A stretch of 64,000 nt of DNA from assembly GCF_025263485.1 (NCBI RefSeq), contig NZ_CP079863.1:2232001-2296000 (forward strand). The letters run 5' to 3'. Position numbers and translations under genes: made by a program. Positions within the stretch are counted from its first letter, which is position 1. Every line of letters starts with the position of its first letter. The notes beneath the pieces were generated by a model. It saw only the letters and a list, made by a program, of their open reading frames with translations, had not been told where the DNA came from and ran no database searches. Of the stretch, positions 15,169 through 23,803 are shown piece after piece. This stretch comes from Mycobacterium sp. SMC-2 (GTDB lineage Bacteria > Actinomycetota > Actinomycetes > Mycobacteriales > Mycobacteriaceae).

Positions 15169-17676
15169 TTAGATCTTGACGGTCAGCGGCCACACGTTCC
15201 AGATGTCGTCGCAGTACTCGGTGATGGCCCGATCCGATGAGAATTTGCCGCTGCGAGCGGTATTCAGGATGGACATCTTGGTCCACGACTCCCTGTCCTG
15301 CCATGCGGCGTTGACCTGCTCCTGGCAGTTCACGTAGGAGGCATAGTCGGCACACACCAGGAAGGGGTCCTCGGAGCGCAAGTTGTCCACCAGCGGCTTG
15401 AACACCTCGGTGTCGCCGTGCGAGAACGCCCCGCCGGCAATCAAATCCAGCGCCGCGCCCAGCTCGTCGTTAGCCTCCACGTAGTCGGCCGGGCGGTATC
15501 CGCGGGCCTGGACCGCCGCGACCTCCTGCTCCGTCAGGCCGAACAGGAAGAAGTTCTCCGGCCCCACCTCGTCGCGCATCTCCACGTTCGCTCCGTCGAG
15601 CGTTCCGATGGTCAGGGCGCCGTTGATCATGAACTTCATGTTCCCGGTGCCCGACGCTTCCTTGCCCGCGGTGGAGATCTGTTCGGACAGGTCGGCGGCC
15701 GGGTAGATCATGTGGGCGTTCTGCACGTTGAAGTTCGGCACGAACGCCACCTTCAGGAACCGGTTGACGCCCGGGTCGGCGTTGACGGTCTCCCCAACGG
15801 CGTTGATCAGCTTGATGATCCGCTTGGCCATGAAGTACCCGGGGGCCGCCTTGCCGCCGAAGATGAAGGCCCGCTGTGGTATCGACAGGCTCGGGTCCTG
15901 CTTGAGCCGGTGGTAGAGCGCCACGACGTGCAGGACGTTGAGGTGCTGACGCTTGTACTCGTGGATGCGCTTGACCTGAACGTCGAACATCCAGTCCGGG
16001 TTGAGTTCGACGCCGGCCACCGAGTGGATGTATTTGGCGAGGCGCGCCTTGTTGTTGCGTTTGATGTCGCGCCATTCCCGCCGGAAGGCGGCGTCGTCGA
16101 CCAACGGCTCCAGCCCGCGCAGGCGTCCCAGGTCGGTCAGCCAGCCGTCACCGACGGTGCGGTCGAGAAGTTCGCGGAGCCCGGGATTGGCCAGCGCGAG
16201 GAAGCGGCGCGGCGTCACGCCGTTGGTCTTGTTGCTGAACCGCTCCGGCCACATCTCATAGAAGTCTTTGAGCACACTGCTTTTCAGCAGCTCGGAGTGC
16301 AGCGCGGCGACACCGTTGACGGCATGGCTGCCCACGGTGGCCAGGTGCGCCATTCGGACGTTCTTGCCACCGTTCTCACCGATGAGCGACATCCGACTGA
16401 CCCGCTCGTCGTCGCCGGGGAACCGGGCCCGCACCTCGTCGAGGAACCGGCGGTTGATCTCGTAGATGATCTCCAGATGGCGAGGCAGCGCTTCGGCGAA
16501 CAACTCGAGGGGCCAGGTCTCCAGTGCCTCGGGCAGCAGCGTGTGGTTGGTGTAGCCGAACGTCGCGACCGTGATGTCCCATGCCTCTTCCCATTCCAGC
16601 TCGCGCTCGTCGACCAGCAGCCGCATGAGCTCGGCGACGCCGATCGATGGATGGGTGTCGTTGAGCTGCAGGGCGAAACGCTGGGGGAGTTCCTTGACGG
16701 AGACGTCGGCCAGGTCGTCCATGATGTGCAGCACGTGCTGCAGGGAGCAGGACACGAAGAAGTACTGCTGCAGCAGGCGCAGCTGTTTACCGGCCTCCGG
16801 CTCGTCGTTCGGATAGAGCACCTTGGTGACGGTCTCCGACATGACCTCGTCCTCGACCGCCCCGTAGTAGTCGCCGGTGTTGAAGGCTTCCAGCGCAAAC
16901 GACTTGACGGCGCGCGCGCTCCACAACGTCAGCACGTTGCAGGTGTTGACGCCGTAACCCTGGATGGGCGTGTCGTAGGCGACGCCCTTCAGCATCCGCC
17001 CGGGCACCCACCGCACCCGGTCATGGTCATCATCGTCGGTGTAGTGAGCGGTGTAGCCGCCCCACTTGACCAAGTAGTTGACGTCGGGTTTTGCTATCTC
17101 CCAAGGGTTTCCGTGGTCCAGCCAGTTGTCGGTCTGCTCGACCTGCCAGCCGTCGTGGATCTCTTGGTCGAAAATGCCGAACTCGTAGCGGATTCCGTAA
17201 CCGATCGCCGGCCGTTCCAGGGTGGCCAGCGAGTCCAGGTAGCACGCGGCCAGCCGGCCGAGGCCGCCGTTGCCCAGCCCGGGTTCCTCTTCGCACGCCA
17301 GCACCGTGTCGAGGTTCTGCCCCATCGCCGCCAGCGCTTCGCGGGCCGCCCGCTCCATGCCGAGGTTCAGCAGGTTGTTGCCCAGTTGCGGACCCATCAG
17401 GAATTCCGCCGACAGGTAGCAGGTCACCTTTCGGCCGAGATCGAGCGAGGTCTGCGTCGACACCACCCGGCGGTCCTGCATCCGGTCGCGGACGGCCAGG
17501 GCGAGCGCCCGGTAGTAATGCTCGGGCCGCCGCGCCGCCGCGGGGCGGCCAATCGAGTAGCGCAGGTGGTCGTTGATCGCCCGCTGGAGTGCGGCCGCGC
17601 TCATCCCGGTGCGGGAGTGCTCGACGAGATCGGTCCGCGCGGGGCTGGAGGGAGAGAGTCCGTCGACGTCGGTCAT
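15169..17676 (-). CDS. glgP: Glycogen/maltodextrin phosphorylase (classical GT35 type)
   Basis: Releases glucose-1-phosphate from alpha-1,4-glucan ends using pyridoxal phosphate. At 835 residues it has the full-length classical form. N-terminal LSAEFLMGPQLGNNLLNLG and EEPGLGNGGLGRLAACYLDS build the substrate pocket. The PLP-binding segment KEASGTGNMKFMINGAL has its Schiff-base Lys near residue 681. This is the E. coli MalP/GlgP-like class; as I recall, the M. tuberculosis Rv1328 enzyme belongs to the shorter-N-terminus class, so this would be an additional phosphorylase. The product feeds phosphoglucomutase, encoded 13 kb away. The N-terminal extension of about 25 residues is poorly conserved, so the start is less certain. 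Confidence 0.95.
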   Translation of the reverse strand: MTDVDGLSPSSPARTDLVEHSRTGMSAAALQRAINDHLRYSIGRPAAARRPEHYYRALALAVRDRMQDRRVVSTQTSLDLGRKVTCYLSAEFLMGPQLGNNLLNLGMERAAREALAAMGQNLDTVLACEEEPGLGNGGLGRLAACYLDSLATLERPAIGYGIRYEFGIFDQEIHDGWQVEQTDNWLDHGNPWEIAKPDVNYLVKWGGYTAHYTDDDDHDRVRWVPGRMLKGVAYDTPIQGYGVNTCNVLTLWSARAVKSFALEAFNTGDYYGAVEDEVMSETVTKVLYPNDEPEAGKQLRLLQQYFFVSCSLQHVLHIMDDLADVSVKELPQRFALQLNDTHPSIGVAELMRLLVDERELEWEEAWDITVATFGYTNHTLLPEALETWPLELFAEALPRHLEIIYEINRRFLDEVRARFPGDDERVSRMSLIGENGGKNVRMAHLATVGSHAVNGVAALHSELLKSSVLKDFYEMWPERFSNKTNGVTPRRFLALANPGLRELLDRTVGDGWLTDLGRLRGLEPLVDDAAFRREWRDIKRNNKARLAKYIHSVAGVELNPDWMFDVQVKRIHEYKRQHLNVLHVVALYHRLKQDPSLSIPQRAFIFGGKAAPGYFMAKRIIKLINAVGETVNADPGVNRFLKVAFVPNFNVQNAHMIYPAADLSEQISTAGKEASGTGNMKFMINGALTIGTLDGANVEMRDEVGPENFFLFGLTEQEVAAVQARGYRPADYVEANDELGAALDLIAGGAFSHGDTEVFKPLVDNLRSEDPFLVCADYASYVNCQEQVNAAWQDRESWTKMSILNTARSGKFSSDRAITEYCDDIWNVWPLTVKI

Positions 17677-17833
17677 GTGAGTCCTATCCCTCGAGGTTGC
17701 CGCCGCCGCACCGATGGGTCCGGGGATGAGAGACCGTCAGTCTGACAGCGATGTTTGCACACCAGGCGCGCAGTTGAAGGCCGTTGCGTAAACACAAGCT
17801 CACGGCCCGGCGACGGAACGGCGTTGGACCGGG

Positions 17834-18157
17834 TCAGTGGGCGCCGGACAGGTTCAGCGTGACCACGCCGGCGATGATCAGCGCCACCCCGGCGACCTTC
17901 GCTACGGACACCGGCGAGCCGAGAAACAGCACGGCGATGAGCACGATGAGGGCGGTGCCGATCGCCGACCACAACGCGTAGGCGACGTCTGTCTGCATGC
18001 CGCGCGCAATCGAGAGCGCCAGCAGCGCGAAGGAGACGGCATATCCGGTGAGGCACATGACGGTCGGCCACAGTCGGGTGAAACCTTCGGTGCTCTTGAG
18101 CAAACTGGTCGCCATCACCTCCGTGACGATGGCGCAGAGGAGAAACAGATAGTTCAA
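17834..18157 (-). CDS. mmr: SMR-family multidrug efflux protein
   Basis: Four-helix small multidrug resistance exporter of 107 residues. The essential proton/drug-binding Glu is at position 13 in IVTEVMATSLLKSTEGF, and the helix-3/4 signatures ALWSAIGTALIVLIAVLFLG and VALIIAGVVTLNL match EmrE and mycobacterial Mmr. It exports lipophilic cations such as quaternary ammonium compounds and ethidium by proton antiport. The position and strand fit the mmr slot of the M. tuberculosis backbone, but the TetR regulator known there is not present. A palindrome upstream suggests that such control persists. Confidence 0.93.
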   Translation of the reverse strand: MNYLFLLCAIVTEVMATSLLKSTEGFTRLWPTVMCLTGYAVSFALLALSIARGMQTDVAYALWSAIGTALIVLIAVLFLGSPVSVAKVAGVALIIAGVVTLNLSGAH

Positions 18158-18170
18158 GACGCCTCCTTCC

Positions 18171-18182
18171 GTACGGACGTAC
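18171..18182. promoter_or_regulatory. TetR-like operator upstream of mmr
   Basis: GTACG and CGTAC flank a two-base GA centre at 18171-18182, 13 bp upstream of mmr and 24 bp before the divergent hydrolase start. Further GTAC cores follow to about 18196. The site is positioned to control both divergent genes. The regulator is not encoded nearby. Confidence 0.45.
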
Positions 18183-18206
18183 GTGTATGTGTGTACAGGA
18201 GGAGTC

Positions 18207-19148
18207 GTGGAAGGATTGCGCCGTATGACGTTTCCCTCGCAGCCAATGAAGTTTGACGTCGGCGACGTGATCGGGGAGCAAGCCTTTCTGGCGGCGACTT
18301 ACTATCCCGCGCGCGCCGGCGCGGAGGCGCTCGGGCTATTGATTTGCCTGCCGGGCGGCACCTACAGCCGCGACTATTGGGACCTGCGCATCCCCGGCCG
18401 TCACGGGTACAGCTTCGCCGATTTCGCCACCGGGAACGGCTACGCCGTGGTGACCATAGACCCGCTGGGCACCGGTGAAAGCTCGCAACCCACAAATGAT
18501 TTCGGCTTCAACGACATCGCCGCGACCCTCGCGCATGCCGTCTCCGCGTTGCCCGGCGCAACCGGAGTTCACGCGCGCCCGGTGGCCATGGCGCATTCCC
18601 TCGGGGGCTACCTGGCAATCACCCAACAAGCGCTCTTCTCCAGCTTCGCCGCGCTGGCCTTGCTCGGCTGCACCAATCAACACGTGGCGCCGCTGAACCT
18701 GGACCCGGCATTCATCGCCCGGTCGGCAACCGCGCAGGGACGCGCCGAGCTCGCCCGGGAAATACTTGCCGCCCTGCCGCAGCCCTACTTCGATGGCTCG
18801 CGCGAATTTCTGCAGAGCTGGTTTCATTTGGCCGACGTGCCGGCCGACGTCGTCGCAGCCGACTGCGTCGTCGCGAAGTCGATGGTGCCGCGCGTGTTCG
18901 GCACCGCCATGATCCCCGGTGTCGTCGCCGAACACGCCGCACTGATCGACGTCCCGGTGCTGATCGGCTACGGAGCCGTCGACGTGTCACCGGACCCGCG
19001 CGCCGAGGCCGGCCTCTATCGCAGTTGCCCGGACATCACCACCCTGGTCCTGGCCGACAGCGCGCACTGCCACAACATGGCGTCGAGTCGGCATCGGCTT
19101 TGGCGGCGCCTGCTCGACTGGACGGCGGCCGTAACCTGTCGATCGTGA
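18207..19148 (+). CDS. Alpha/beta-hydrolase
   Basis: A 313-residue hydrolase. The nucleophile elbow MAHSLGGYLA has Ser near residue 131; the acid is likely the Asp in GYGAVDVSPDP and the base His is in DSAHCHNMASS. LICLPGGTYSRDYW supplies the oxyanion region. Similar proteins hydrolyse esters or haloalkanes, and the exact substrate is unknown. The GTG at 18207 is preferred because AGGAGG is four bases upstream; the ATG at 18225 is an alternative. The stop overlaps the start of the DoxX gene (GTGA), so these two genes form a coupled pair divergent from mmr. Confidence 0.85.
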   Translation: MEGLRRMTFPSQPMKFDVGDVIGEQAFLAATYYPARAGAEALGLLICLPGGTYSRDYWDLRIPGRHGYSFADFATGNGYAVVTIDPLGTGESSQPTNDFGFNDIAATLAHAVSALPGATGVHARPVAMAHSLGGYLAITQQALFSSFAALALLGCTNQHVAPLNLDPAFIARSATAQGRAELAREILAALPQPYFDGSREFLQSWFHLADVPADVVAADCVVAKSMVPRVFGTAMIPGVVAEHAALIDVPVLIGYGAVDVSPDPRAEAGLYRSCPDITTLVLADSAHCHNMASSRHRLWRRLLDWTAAVTCRS

Positions 19149-19570
19149 CAAAGGAATTAAGTCGCTACGCCCCGGCGGCGCTGAGCGTGTTTCGGTTGGT
19201 CTACGGTTTGCTCTTCGCCGCCTACGGCTCGCGCAGCCTGTTCGATTGGCCGGTCCCGTCGCCGGTCCGCATCGAGTTCGGATCCTGGCCCGGCTGGTAT
19301 GCCGGGTTGATCGAAGTCGTCGCGGGACTGATGATCGCTTCCGGACTGTTCACCCGCGCCGTCGCGTTCGTGGCCTCGGGGCAGATGGCGGTGGCCTACT
19401 TCTGGATCCATCAACCCAAGGCGCTCTGGCCCGTCGCCGATCCACCGGCGGGCAACGGTGGGGGCTTGGCGATCCTCTTCTGCTTCGCGTTCTTGCTGCT
19501 GGTCTTCACCGGCGGCGGAAGGTACTCGATGGACGCGCTACGGGGTGCGGCACTTCCCCTCGACCGGTGA
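19145..19570 (+). CDS. DoxX-family membrane protein
   Basis: A 141-residue integral membrane protein with four predicted helices. It has the DoxX/DoxD pattern: an N-terminal FRLVYGLLFAAYGSRSLF, then GWYAGLIEVVAGLMIASGLF and a final hydrophobic helix before a short tail. Family members have been linked to thiosulfate:quinone oxidoreduction and, in mycobacteria, to redox-stress complexes with SodA. The GTG start overlaps the hydrolase stop. Strand and length agree with the DoxX-like gene beside mmr in the M. tuberculosis backbone as I recall it. Confidence 0.83.
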   Translation: MTKELSRYAPAALSVFRLVYGLLFAAYGSRSLFDWPVPSPVRIEFGSWPGWYAGLIEVVAGLMIASGLFTRAVAFVASGQMAVAYFWIHQPKALWPVADPPAGNGGGLAILFCFAFLLLVFTGGGRYSMDALRGAALPLDR

Positions 19571-19586
19571 TAATGGCATTCTCTGA

Positions 19587-19607
19587 TATGGAGAAGCCAT
19601 TTCCATA
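19587..19607. promoter_or_regulatory. 21-bp inverted repeat before the SDR/APH pair
   Basis: TATGGA and TCCATA arms are separated by nine bases, ending ten bases before the SDR start. An overlapping imperfect pairing (ATGGC at 19573 with GCCAT at 19596) could form a hairpin. It may be an operator of a TetR-type acyl-CoA regulator. Ribosome-binding AGGAGGG follows at once. Confidence 0.35.
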
Positions 19608-19616
19608 GGAGGGTCG

Positions 19617-20420
19617 ATGACGAGCGCGGACCAACGATGCGATGGGATGGTGGCCCTCGTCACCGGAAGCAGCCGGGGGCTGGGCAAGGCGATCGCCGCA
19701 CGGCTGGCCGAGCGCGGGGCCACGGTCGCGCTGACCGCCCGCACGATCGACCCCGACCCGAAATACGACGGGTCGCTGAGTCAGACCCTGGACGAGATCG
19801 TGGCCGCCGGTGGGAAGGCAGTAGCGGTCCAAGCGGATCTGTCCCAATCCGAGGAGCGCGCGCGGCTTTTTGCCGAGGTGGTCAGCGCCGTAGGCGCCCC
19901 GGACATCCTGGTCAACAATGCGGCGGTGACGTTCCTGCGGACCCTGGACGGGTTTCCCGAACGGCGGGTCCGCCTGATGATGGAGATGCATGTGCTCGGC
20001 CCGCTGCAGTTGAGCCAGTTGGCGATTCCGGCGATGCGCGAGCGCGGGCGGGGCTGGATCCTGAACCTCACCTCGGTGGGCGGTGACCTGCCGCCGGGCC
20101 CGCCGTTCTCCGAGTTCGATCGCACCGCGGGCTTCGGCATCTACGGGACGGTCAAGGCCGCGCTCAACCGGCTGACGAAAAGCCTTGCGGCCGAGCTGTA
20201 CGACGACGGGATCGCCGTCAACGCCGCCGCCCCCACCAATCCCGTCGCCACACCCGGAGCCGGCACGCTCGACCTGGCCAAGACCGACACCGAGGACATC
20301 GAACTGATCACCGAGACGGCCTTCCGGTTGTGCACCGGTGACCCGAAGATCCTGACCGGGCGCATCGCGCACACCCAGGCCTTCCTCACCGAGGTCGGCT
20401 GGGCCAAGTCCGCAGGCTGA
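19617..20420 (+). CDS. Short-chain dehydrogenase/reductase
   Basis: A 267-residue SDR with the full set of motifs: nucleotide-binding TGSSRGLGKAIAARL, NNAAV, a catalytic Ser in the ILNLTSVGGD strand, and YGTVKAALNRLTKSLA (Y-x-x-x-K). Arg after the glycine motif suggests preference for NADP(H). Strong AGGAGGG precedes the ATG. The next gene starts at the base after the stop, so the two form an operon. In levulinate-type pathways an SDR acts with an APH-fold kinase and an ACAD on 4-keto/4-hydroxyacyl-CoA; that role fits the neighbourhood but is inference. Confidence 0.9.
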   Translation: MTSADQRCDGMVALVTGSSRGLGKAIAARLAERGATVALTARTIDPDPKYDGSLSQTLDEIVAAGGKAVAVQADLSQSEERARLFAEVVSAVGAPDILVNNAAVTFLRTLDGFPERRVRLMMEMHVLGPLQLSQLAIPAMRERGRGWILNLTSVGGDLPPGPPFSEFDRTAGFGIYGTVKAALNRLTKSLAAELYDDGIAVNAAAPTNPVATPGAGTLDLAKTDTEDIELITETAFRLCTGDPKILTGRIAHTQAFLTEVGWAKSAG

Positions 20421-21389
20421 ATGGTCGAGCTAGATCCGGACGAGCTCCGGCGGCGGGTGGCGGGCGCCGGCGTCGCCGGTGTCGCCCCACTGGCCGGGGG
20501 CGCCTCCAGCCTCACGTTCAAGGGCGTTCTGGACGGCCGGCCGGTGGTCATCAAGGTCGCTCCGCCCGGCGTCGAACCGGTCGCGCATCGCGACGTGCTG
20601 CGTCAGGCCCGCATCATCAAAGCGCTTGCCGGAAAGCGGGTTCCGGTGCCAGAGGTGCTGTGGGAGGACCCAGGGGATCCACCGCAGACCCCGCCCTTGT
20701 TCGTCATGTCGCACGTCGAAGGGCACTGTGCCGAGCCGCTTTTCGACGGCTGCACAGATACCGTCGATCTTTCCGAGCGGTACCGCAACGCATGTCGGGC
20801 CATGGCCGCGCTACACAGTTTGTCGCCGGGCGAGCTCGGCCTGGGTGGGGAACCGATCGTCGATGGGGCCGCGGAAGTCAGGCGGTGGTCCGAGACGCTG
20901 CAGACCGTCGACGCGGCGCTGGTGCCCGATTGGCCGGGCGTGCGTGACGCGTTGTTGGGTTGTGCGCCAACGGCTATGGCGCCGAGCGTGGTGCATGGTG
21001 ATTTCCGGCTGGGCAACCTGTTGGCCACCGGATCCCGCATCAACGCGGTAATCGACTGGGAAATCTGGTCAGTCGGGGATCCGCGTATCGACGCGGGCTG
21101 GTTTTTGATCAACTGCGACCCGGACACCTACCGGCGCGTTACGGGCTCGGCGGACATGGTGCCGCCCGTGGCCGAACTCGCCGAGACCTACCGAGAAGAG
21201 CTGGGCCGCGAGGTCTCCGACTTGGCCTGGTTCAGCGCGCTGGCGTGCTTCAAGTCGGCCGCGACGTGGTCGCTGATCGTCAAGCACAATCGGCGAAGGC
21301 GCACACCACGGACAGAATTGGAGGCGATGGCGGCAACACTCCCGAGGCTGCTGGATCGGGCGCGGTCACTGCTGGATCAACGTGGCTGA
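20421..21389 (+). CDS. APH-fold kinase, ACAD10/11-type
   Basis: A 322-residue aminoglycoside-phosphotransferase-fold protein. It shows LAGGASSLTFKGVL (P-loop equivalent), the catalytic VVHGDFRLGNLL (H-G-D-x-x-x-x-N) and the metal-binding VIDWEIWSVGDPR. These sequences resemble the kinase domain fused to acyl-CoA dehydrogenase in ACAD10/11 and the free-standing LvaA, which phosphorylate 4-hydroxyacyl-CoAs, more than antibiotic-resistance kinases. It begins one base after the SDR stop. An ACAD with the matching signature is encoded 1.1 kb away on the opposite strand. Antibiotic resistance is considered unlikely. Confidence 0.85.
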   Translation: MVELDPDELRRRVAGAGVAGVAPLAGGASSLTFKGVLDGRPVVIKVAPPGVEPVAHRDVLRQARIIKALAGKRVPVPEVLWEDPGDPPQTPPLFVMSHVEGHCAEPLFDGCTDTVDLSERYRNACRAMAALHSLSPGELGLGGEPIVDGAAEVRRWSETLQTVDAALVPDWPGVRDALLGCAPTAMAPSVVHGDFRLGNLLATGSRINAVIDWEIWSVGDPRIDAGWFLINCDPDTYRRVTGSADMVPPVAELAETYREELGREVSDLAWFSALACFKSAATWSLIVKHNRRRRTPRTELEAMAATLPRLLDRARSLLDQRG

Positions 21390-21647
21390 TCAGCTGCAGT
21401 TGGCGCGAAGATTGTTGCACCACATTCCGACGCCGCCCCAGTCGCCCGACGGGCCGCTCTCATCGAGGGGGTTCGTCAGCATGGTCGGGTACTGAATCTC
21501 CCATTCGTCGATCGCGTCGAAAATGTCGGGCTGCTGGGCAGGGTCCGGCGACGCGAGCGCTACCCCGACCGCCATTCCGGTGCCGCCCGTCAAAGCTGCA
21601 AGGGCCGTCAAACCCATGACAAGTAGAGCAGCGTACCTACGCTTCAT
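21390..21647 (-). CDS. Small secreted protein, 85 residues
   Basis: A signal peptide of about 32 residues (basic MKRRY, then a hydrophobic LLVMGLTALAALTGGTGMAV and ALASP cleavage site) precedes an acidic mature part of about 50 residues. The mature part ends WCNNLRANCS, whose two Cys may form a disulfide. It resembles numerous short exported mycobacterial proteins without known function. The stop abuts the stop of the APH gene, so the two are convergent and end at adjacent bases. Confidence 0.72.
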   Translation of the reverse strand: MKRRYAALLVMGLTALAALTGGTGMAVGVALASPDPAQQPDIFDAIDEWEIQYPTMLTNPLDESGPSGDWGGVGMWCNNLRANCS

Positions 21648-21788
21648 GATCGCGGCCCTTCCGTCGTCTGCCTGAACCGCCGAACTGACAGAGCTTAATT
21701 CTACCCCCGCGTCCGTATCGCATAAGAGTTACGAACGGACAACAACTTTGATCGGCCTCCCAGCAAATTTCGCGACTCCAAACGGCAA

Positions 21789-22511
21789 GTGCGTACGTTG
21801 TGGTCCGTGAGGCCGGTAGCCGTGGTCGTTCGTCGCGCCCTGGTGGTCGCCGTGTGCCTCGTCATGTCAGTAGTTACGGCGCCGGTGACGGCCGCCGATC
21901 CCGAGGTCGAGCCGGCCGGTGCGGCTGAGGCGCCGCCGGCCGACGGGGCGGTGCCCTCGAACCCTCCCGTCATCCTCAACACCCCCGACGGCTGGACCCT
22001 GGGGCTGGGCGCGAAGGACGAGGCGCAAGTTCCGGTGGCACCGCTGACCACCTCCGTCGCGTCGCGCGAATACATATCCAGCGGCATCTTCGCCGGCTCG
22101 CTGAGGGGATCGGAAGAGCCACACGGCGTCCTGGAAGTGGGCTACCAGATCGGCTGCGGGATCGATATGAGTACGTCCAACGGCGTGATCATGGAGGGCG
22201 GCACCGGCCTGATCCCGGGCGTCAGCCCGACCTTCGACACCACCGGTACGTTGCCGCCCCTGCTGCCGTATGTTTCCGCGCCCGTCAACGGCGCGCTGAG
22301 CATCGGCATGAAACCCGGCCTCATCATCACGGTGCCGGTGATCAAGAAACAATTCAAGGGTGCGAACCCCTGGGTTATGATCAGCAACTTCCACATCAAG
22401 ATCGACGGGTGCGTGGGCCAGTCGTTCATCCGCTCCTATGCGGTGCTGACTCGAATGACCGACCTGTCCGACGTGGTGCTGTCGTACGTCGGCGTCACCA
22501 AATCGGTTTAG
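21789..22511 (+). CDS. MspA-family outer-membrane porin
   Basis: Mycobacterial outer-membrane channel protein of 240 residues that forms octameric goblet pores for small hydrophilic solutes. A hydrophobic, Arg-started signal region is followed by VEPAG-type linker and the MspA core: TPDGWTLGLGAKDEAQ, EVGYQIGCGIDMSTSNGV, GGTGLIPGVSP, and a C-terminal ISNFHIKIDGCVGQSFIRSY. Two cysteines in the core are typical of the Rv1698-like and MspA families. Start is unsure between the GTGs at 21789 and 21807; the later one still leaves a good signal. It converges on the acyl-CoA dehydrogenase gene, overlapping by four bases. Confidence 0.88.
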   Translation: MRTLWSVRPVAVVVRRALVVAVCLVMSVVTAPVTAADPEVEPAGAAEAPPADGAVPSNPPVILNTPDGWTLGLGAKDEAQVPVAPLTTSVASREYISSGIFAGSLRGSEEPHGVLEVGYQIGCGIDMSTSNGVIMEGGTGLIPGVSPTFDTTGTLPPLLPYVSAPVNGALSIGMKPGLIITVPVIKKQFKGANPWVMISNFHIKIDGCVGQSFIRSYAVLTRMTDLSDVVLSYVGVTKSV

Positions 22512-23803
22512 GCCCGGGGGATGCCGGCCAGCTTGTCGGCGAACTTCGCCTCCGCCGCCGCGCGCAGCCGCAGCAAATGTTCGGACGGGAACAGATCGGG
22601 CGCGGGCTCGCGGTCCTTCAACAGCAACCGGGCCAGCGTCACCTTGTGCACCTCGGTCGGGCCGTCGGCGAGCCCCAGCACGAACGACTCCACCAGGTAC
22701 TGCACGAAGGGCATCTCGTGGGTGGTGCCCAGCGACCCGTGCAGCTGCAGCGCCCGCGACGACACGTCGTGCAGCACCTTCTGCATCATCGCCTTCACCG
22801 CCGAGATGTCGGCCCGCACCGCCTTGTAATCATTGAATTGGTCGATCTTCCAAGCGGTTTGCAGCGTCAGCAGCCGGAAGGCCTCGATCTCCATCCACGA
22901 GTCGGCCACCATCTCCTGGACGAGCTGCTTGTTGGCCAGCGCCTCGCCCTGGGTGTACCGCGACACCGCCCGCTCGCAGAGCATGTCGAAGATCCGGCGG
23001 ACCAGGCCGACGGTGCGCATGGCGTGGTGAATGCGCCCGCCGCCCAACCGGGTCTGCGCGACGACGAAGGCCCCGCCCCGCGGGCCCAGCATGTGATCGC
23101 CCGGCACGCGGACGTTCTCGTAGCGGACGTAGCCCTCCCGCCCGCCGCCCAGCGGCTGGTAGCCCAGGCCGACGTCGCGCAGCACGTTGATGCCGGGAGT
23201 ATCGCCGGGAACTACGAACATCGAGTAGCGCTGATAGGGCGGCGCGTCGGGGTCGGTCATGGCCATCACGATGATGAACGACGCCATCGAGGCGAACGAC
23301 GAGAACCACTTCTCCCCGTTGATGACCCAGTGGTCCCCGTCGGGCACCGCGGTGGTGCGGAAGACCTTCGGGTCGGCACCGCCCTGCGGCTCGGTCATCG
23401 AAAAGCAGGAAACGATCCGGTTGTCGAGTAGCGGCTCCAGGTAGCGGGCCTTGAGCTCGGGGGTGCCGTAGTGGGCGAGGATCTCGCTGTTGCCGGAGTC
23501 GGGGGCCTGGGAACCGAACACGATCGGCGCGCACTCCGAGCGGCCCAGAATCTCATTGAGCAGAGCGAGTTTCACCTGGCCGTAGCCCGGGCCGCCCAGG
23601 TGCGGACCGAGGTGGGTGGCCCACAGGCCGCGCTCCTTGACGATGTCTTGCAGCGGCGGGATCAGCGCCTGGCGCACCGGGTCGCCCAGGTCGTGGGACT
23701 CCTTGACGATCAAGTCGATCGGCTCGCACTCCTCGCGCACGAACTCCTCGACCCATTTGAGTTGCCGTGCCCACGCGGGGTCGGTGGAGAAATCCCACGA
23801 CAT
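22508..23803 (-). CDS. Acyl-CoA dehydrogenase, ACAD10/11-like
   Basis: A 431-residue FAD enzyme that introduces the alpha-beta double bond into an acyl-CoA and passes electrons to ETF. Visible motifs are CFSMTEPQGGADP (FAD/substrate loop), VINGEKWFSS, and LHGSLGTTHEMPF. The C-terminal catalytic region reads LGLADGPTEVHK: the Asp and the ADGPxEVH sequence are characteristic of ACAD10/11-type enzymes rather than of medium-chain ACADs. It is the last gene of the four-gene beta-oxidation operon. The preceding gene stops with TAA directly before this ATG. Together with the nearby APH kinase and SDR it resembles an Lva-type system. Confidence 0.93.
   Translation of the reverse strand: MSWDFSTDPAWARQLKWVEEFVREECEPIDLIVKESHDLGDPVRQALIPPLQDIVKERGLWATHLGPHLGGPGYGQVKLALLNEILGRSECAPIVFGSQAPDSGNSEILAHYGTPELKARYLEPLLDNRIVSCFSMTEPQGGADPKVFRTTAVPDGDHWVINGEKWFSSFASMASFIIVMAMTDPDAPPYQRYSMFVVPGDTPGINVLRDVGLGYQPLGGGREGYVRYENVRVPGDHMLGPRGGAFVVAQTRLGGGRIHHAMRTVGLVRRIFDMLCERAVSRYTQGEALANKQLVQEMVADSWMEIEAFRLLTLQTAWKIDQFNDYKAVRADISAVKAMMQKVLHDVSSRALQLHGSLGTTHEMPFVQYLVESFVLGLADGPTEVHKVTLARLLLKDREPAPDLFPSEHLLRLRAAAEAKFADKLAGIPRA

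Noticed and set aside
15418..17745. 775-residue plus-strand ORF over glgP
   Set aside because: Mirror of the phosphorylase frame; no protein motifs.
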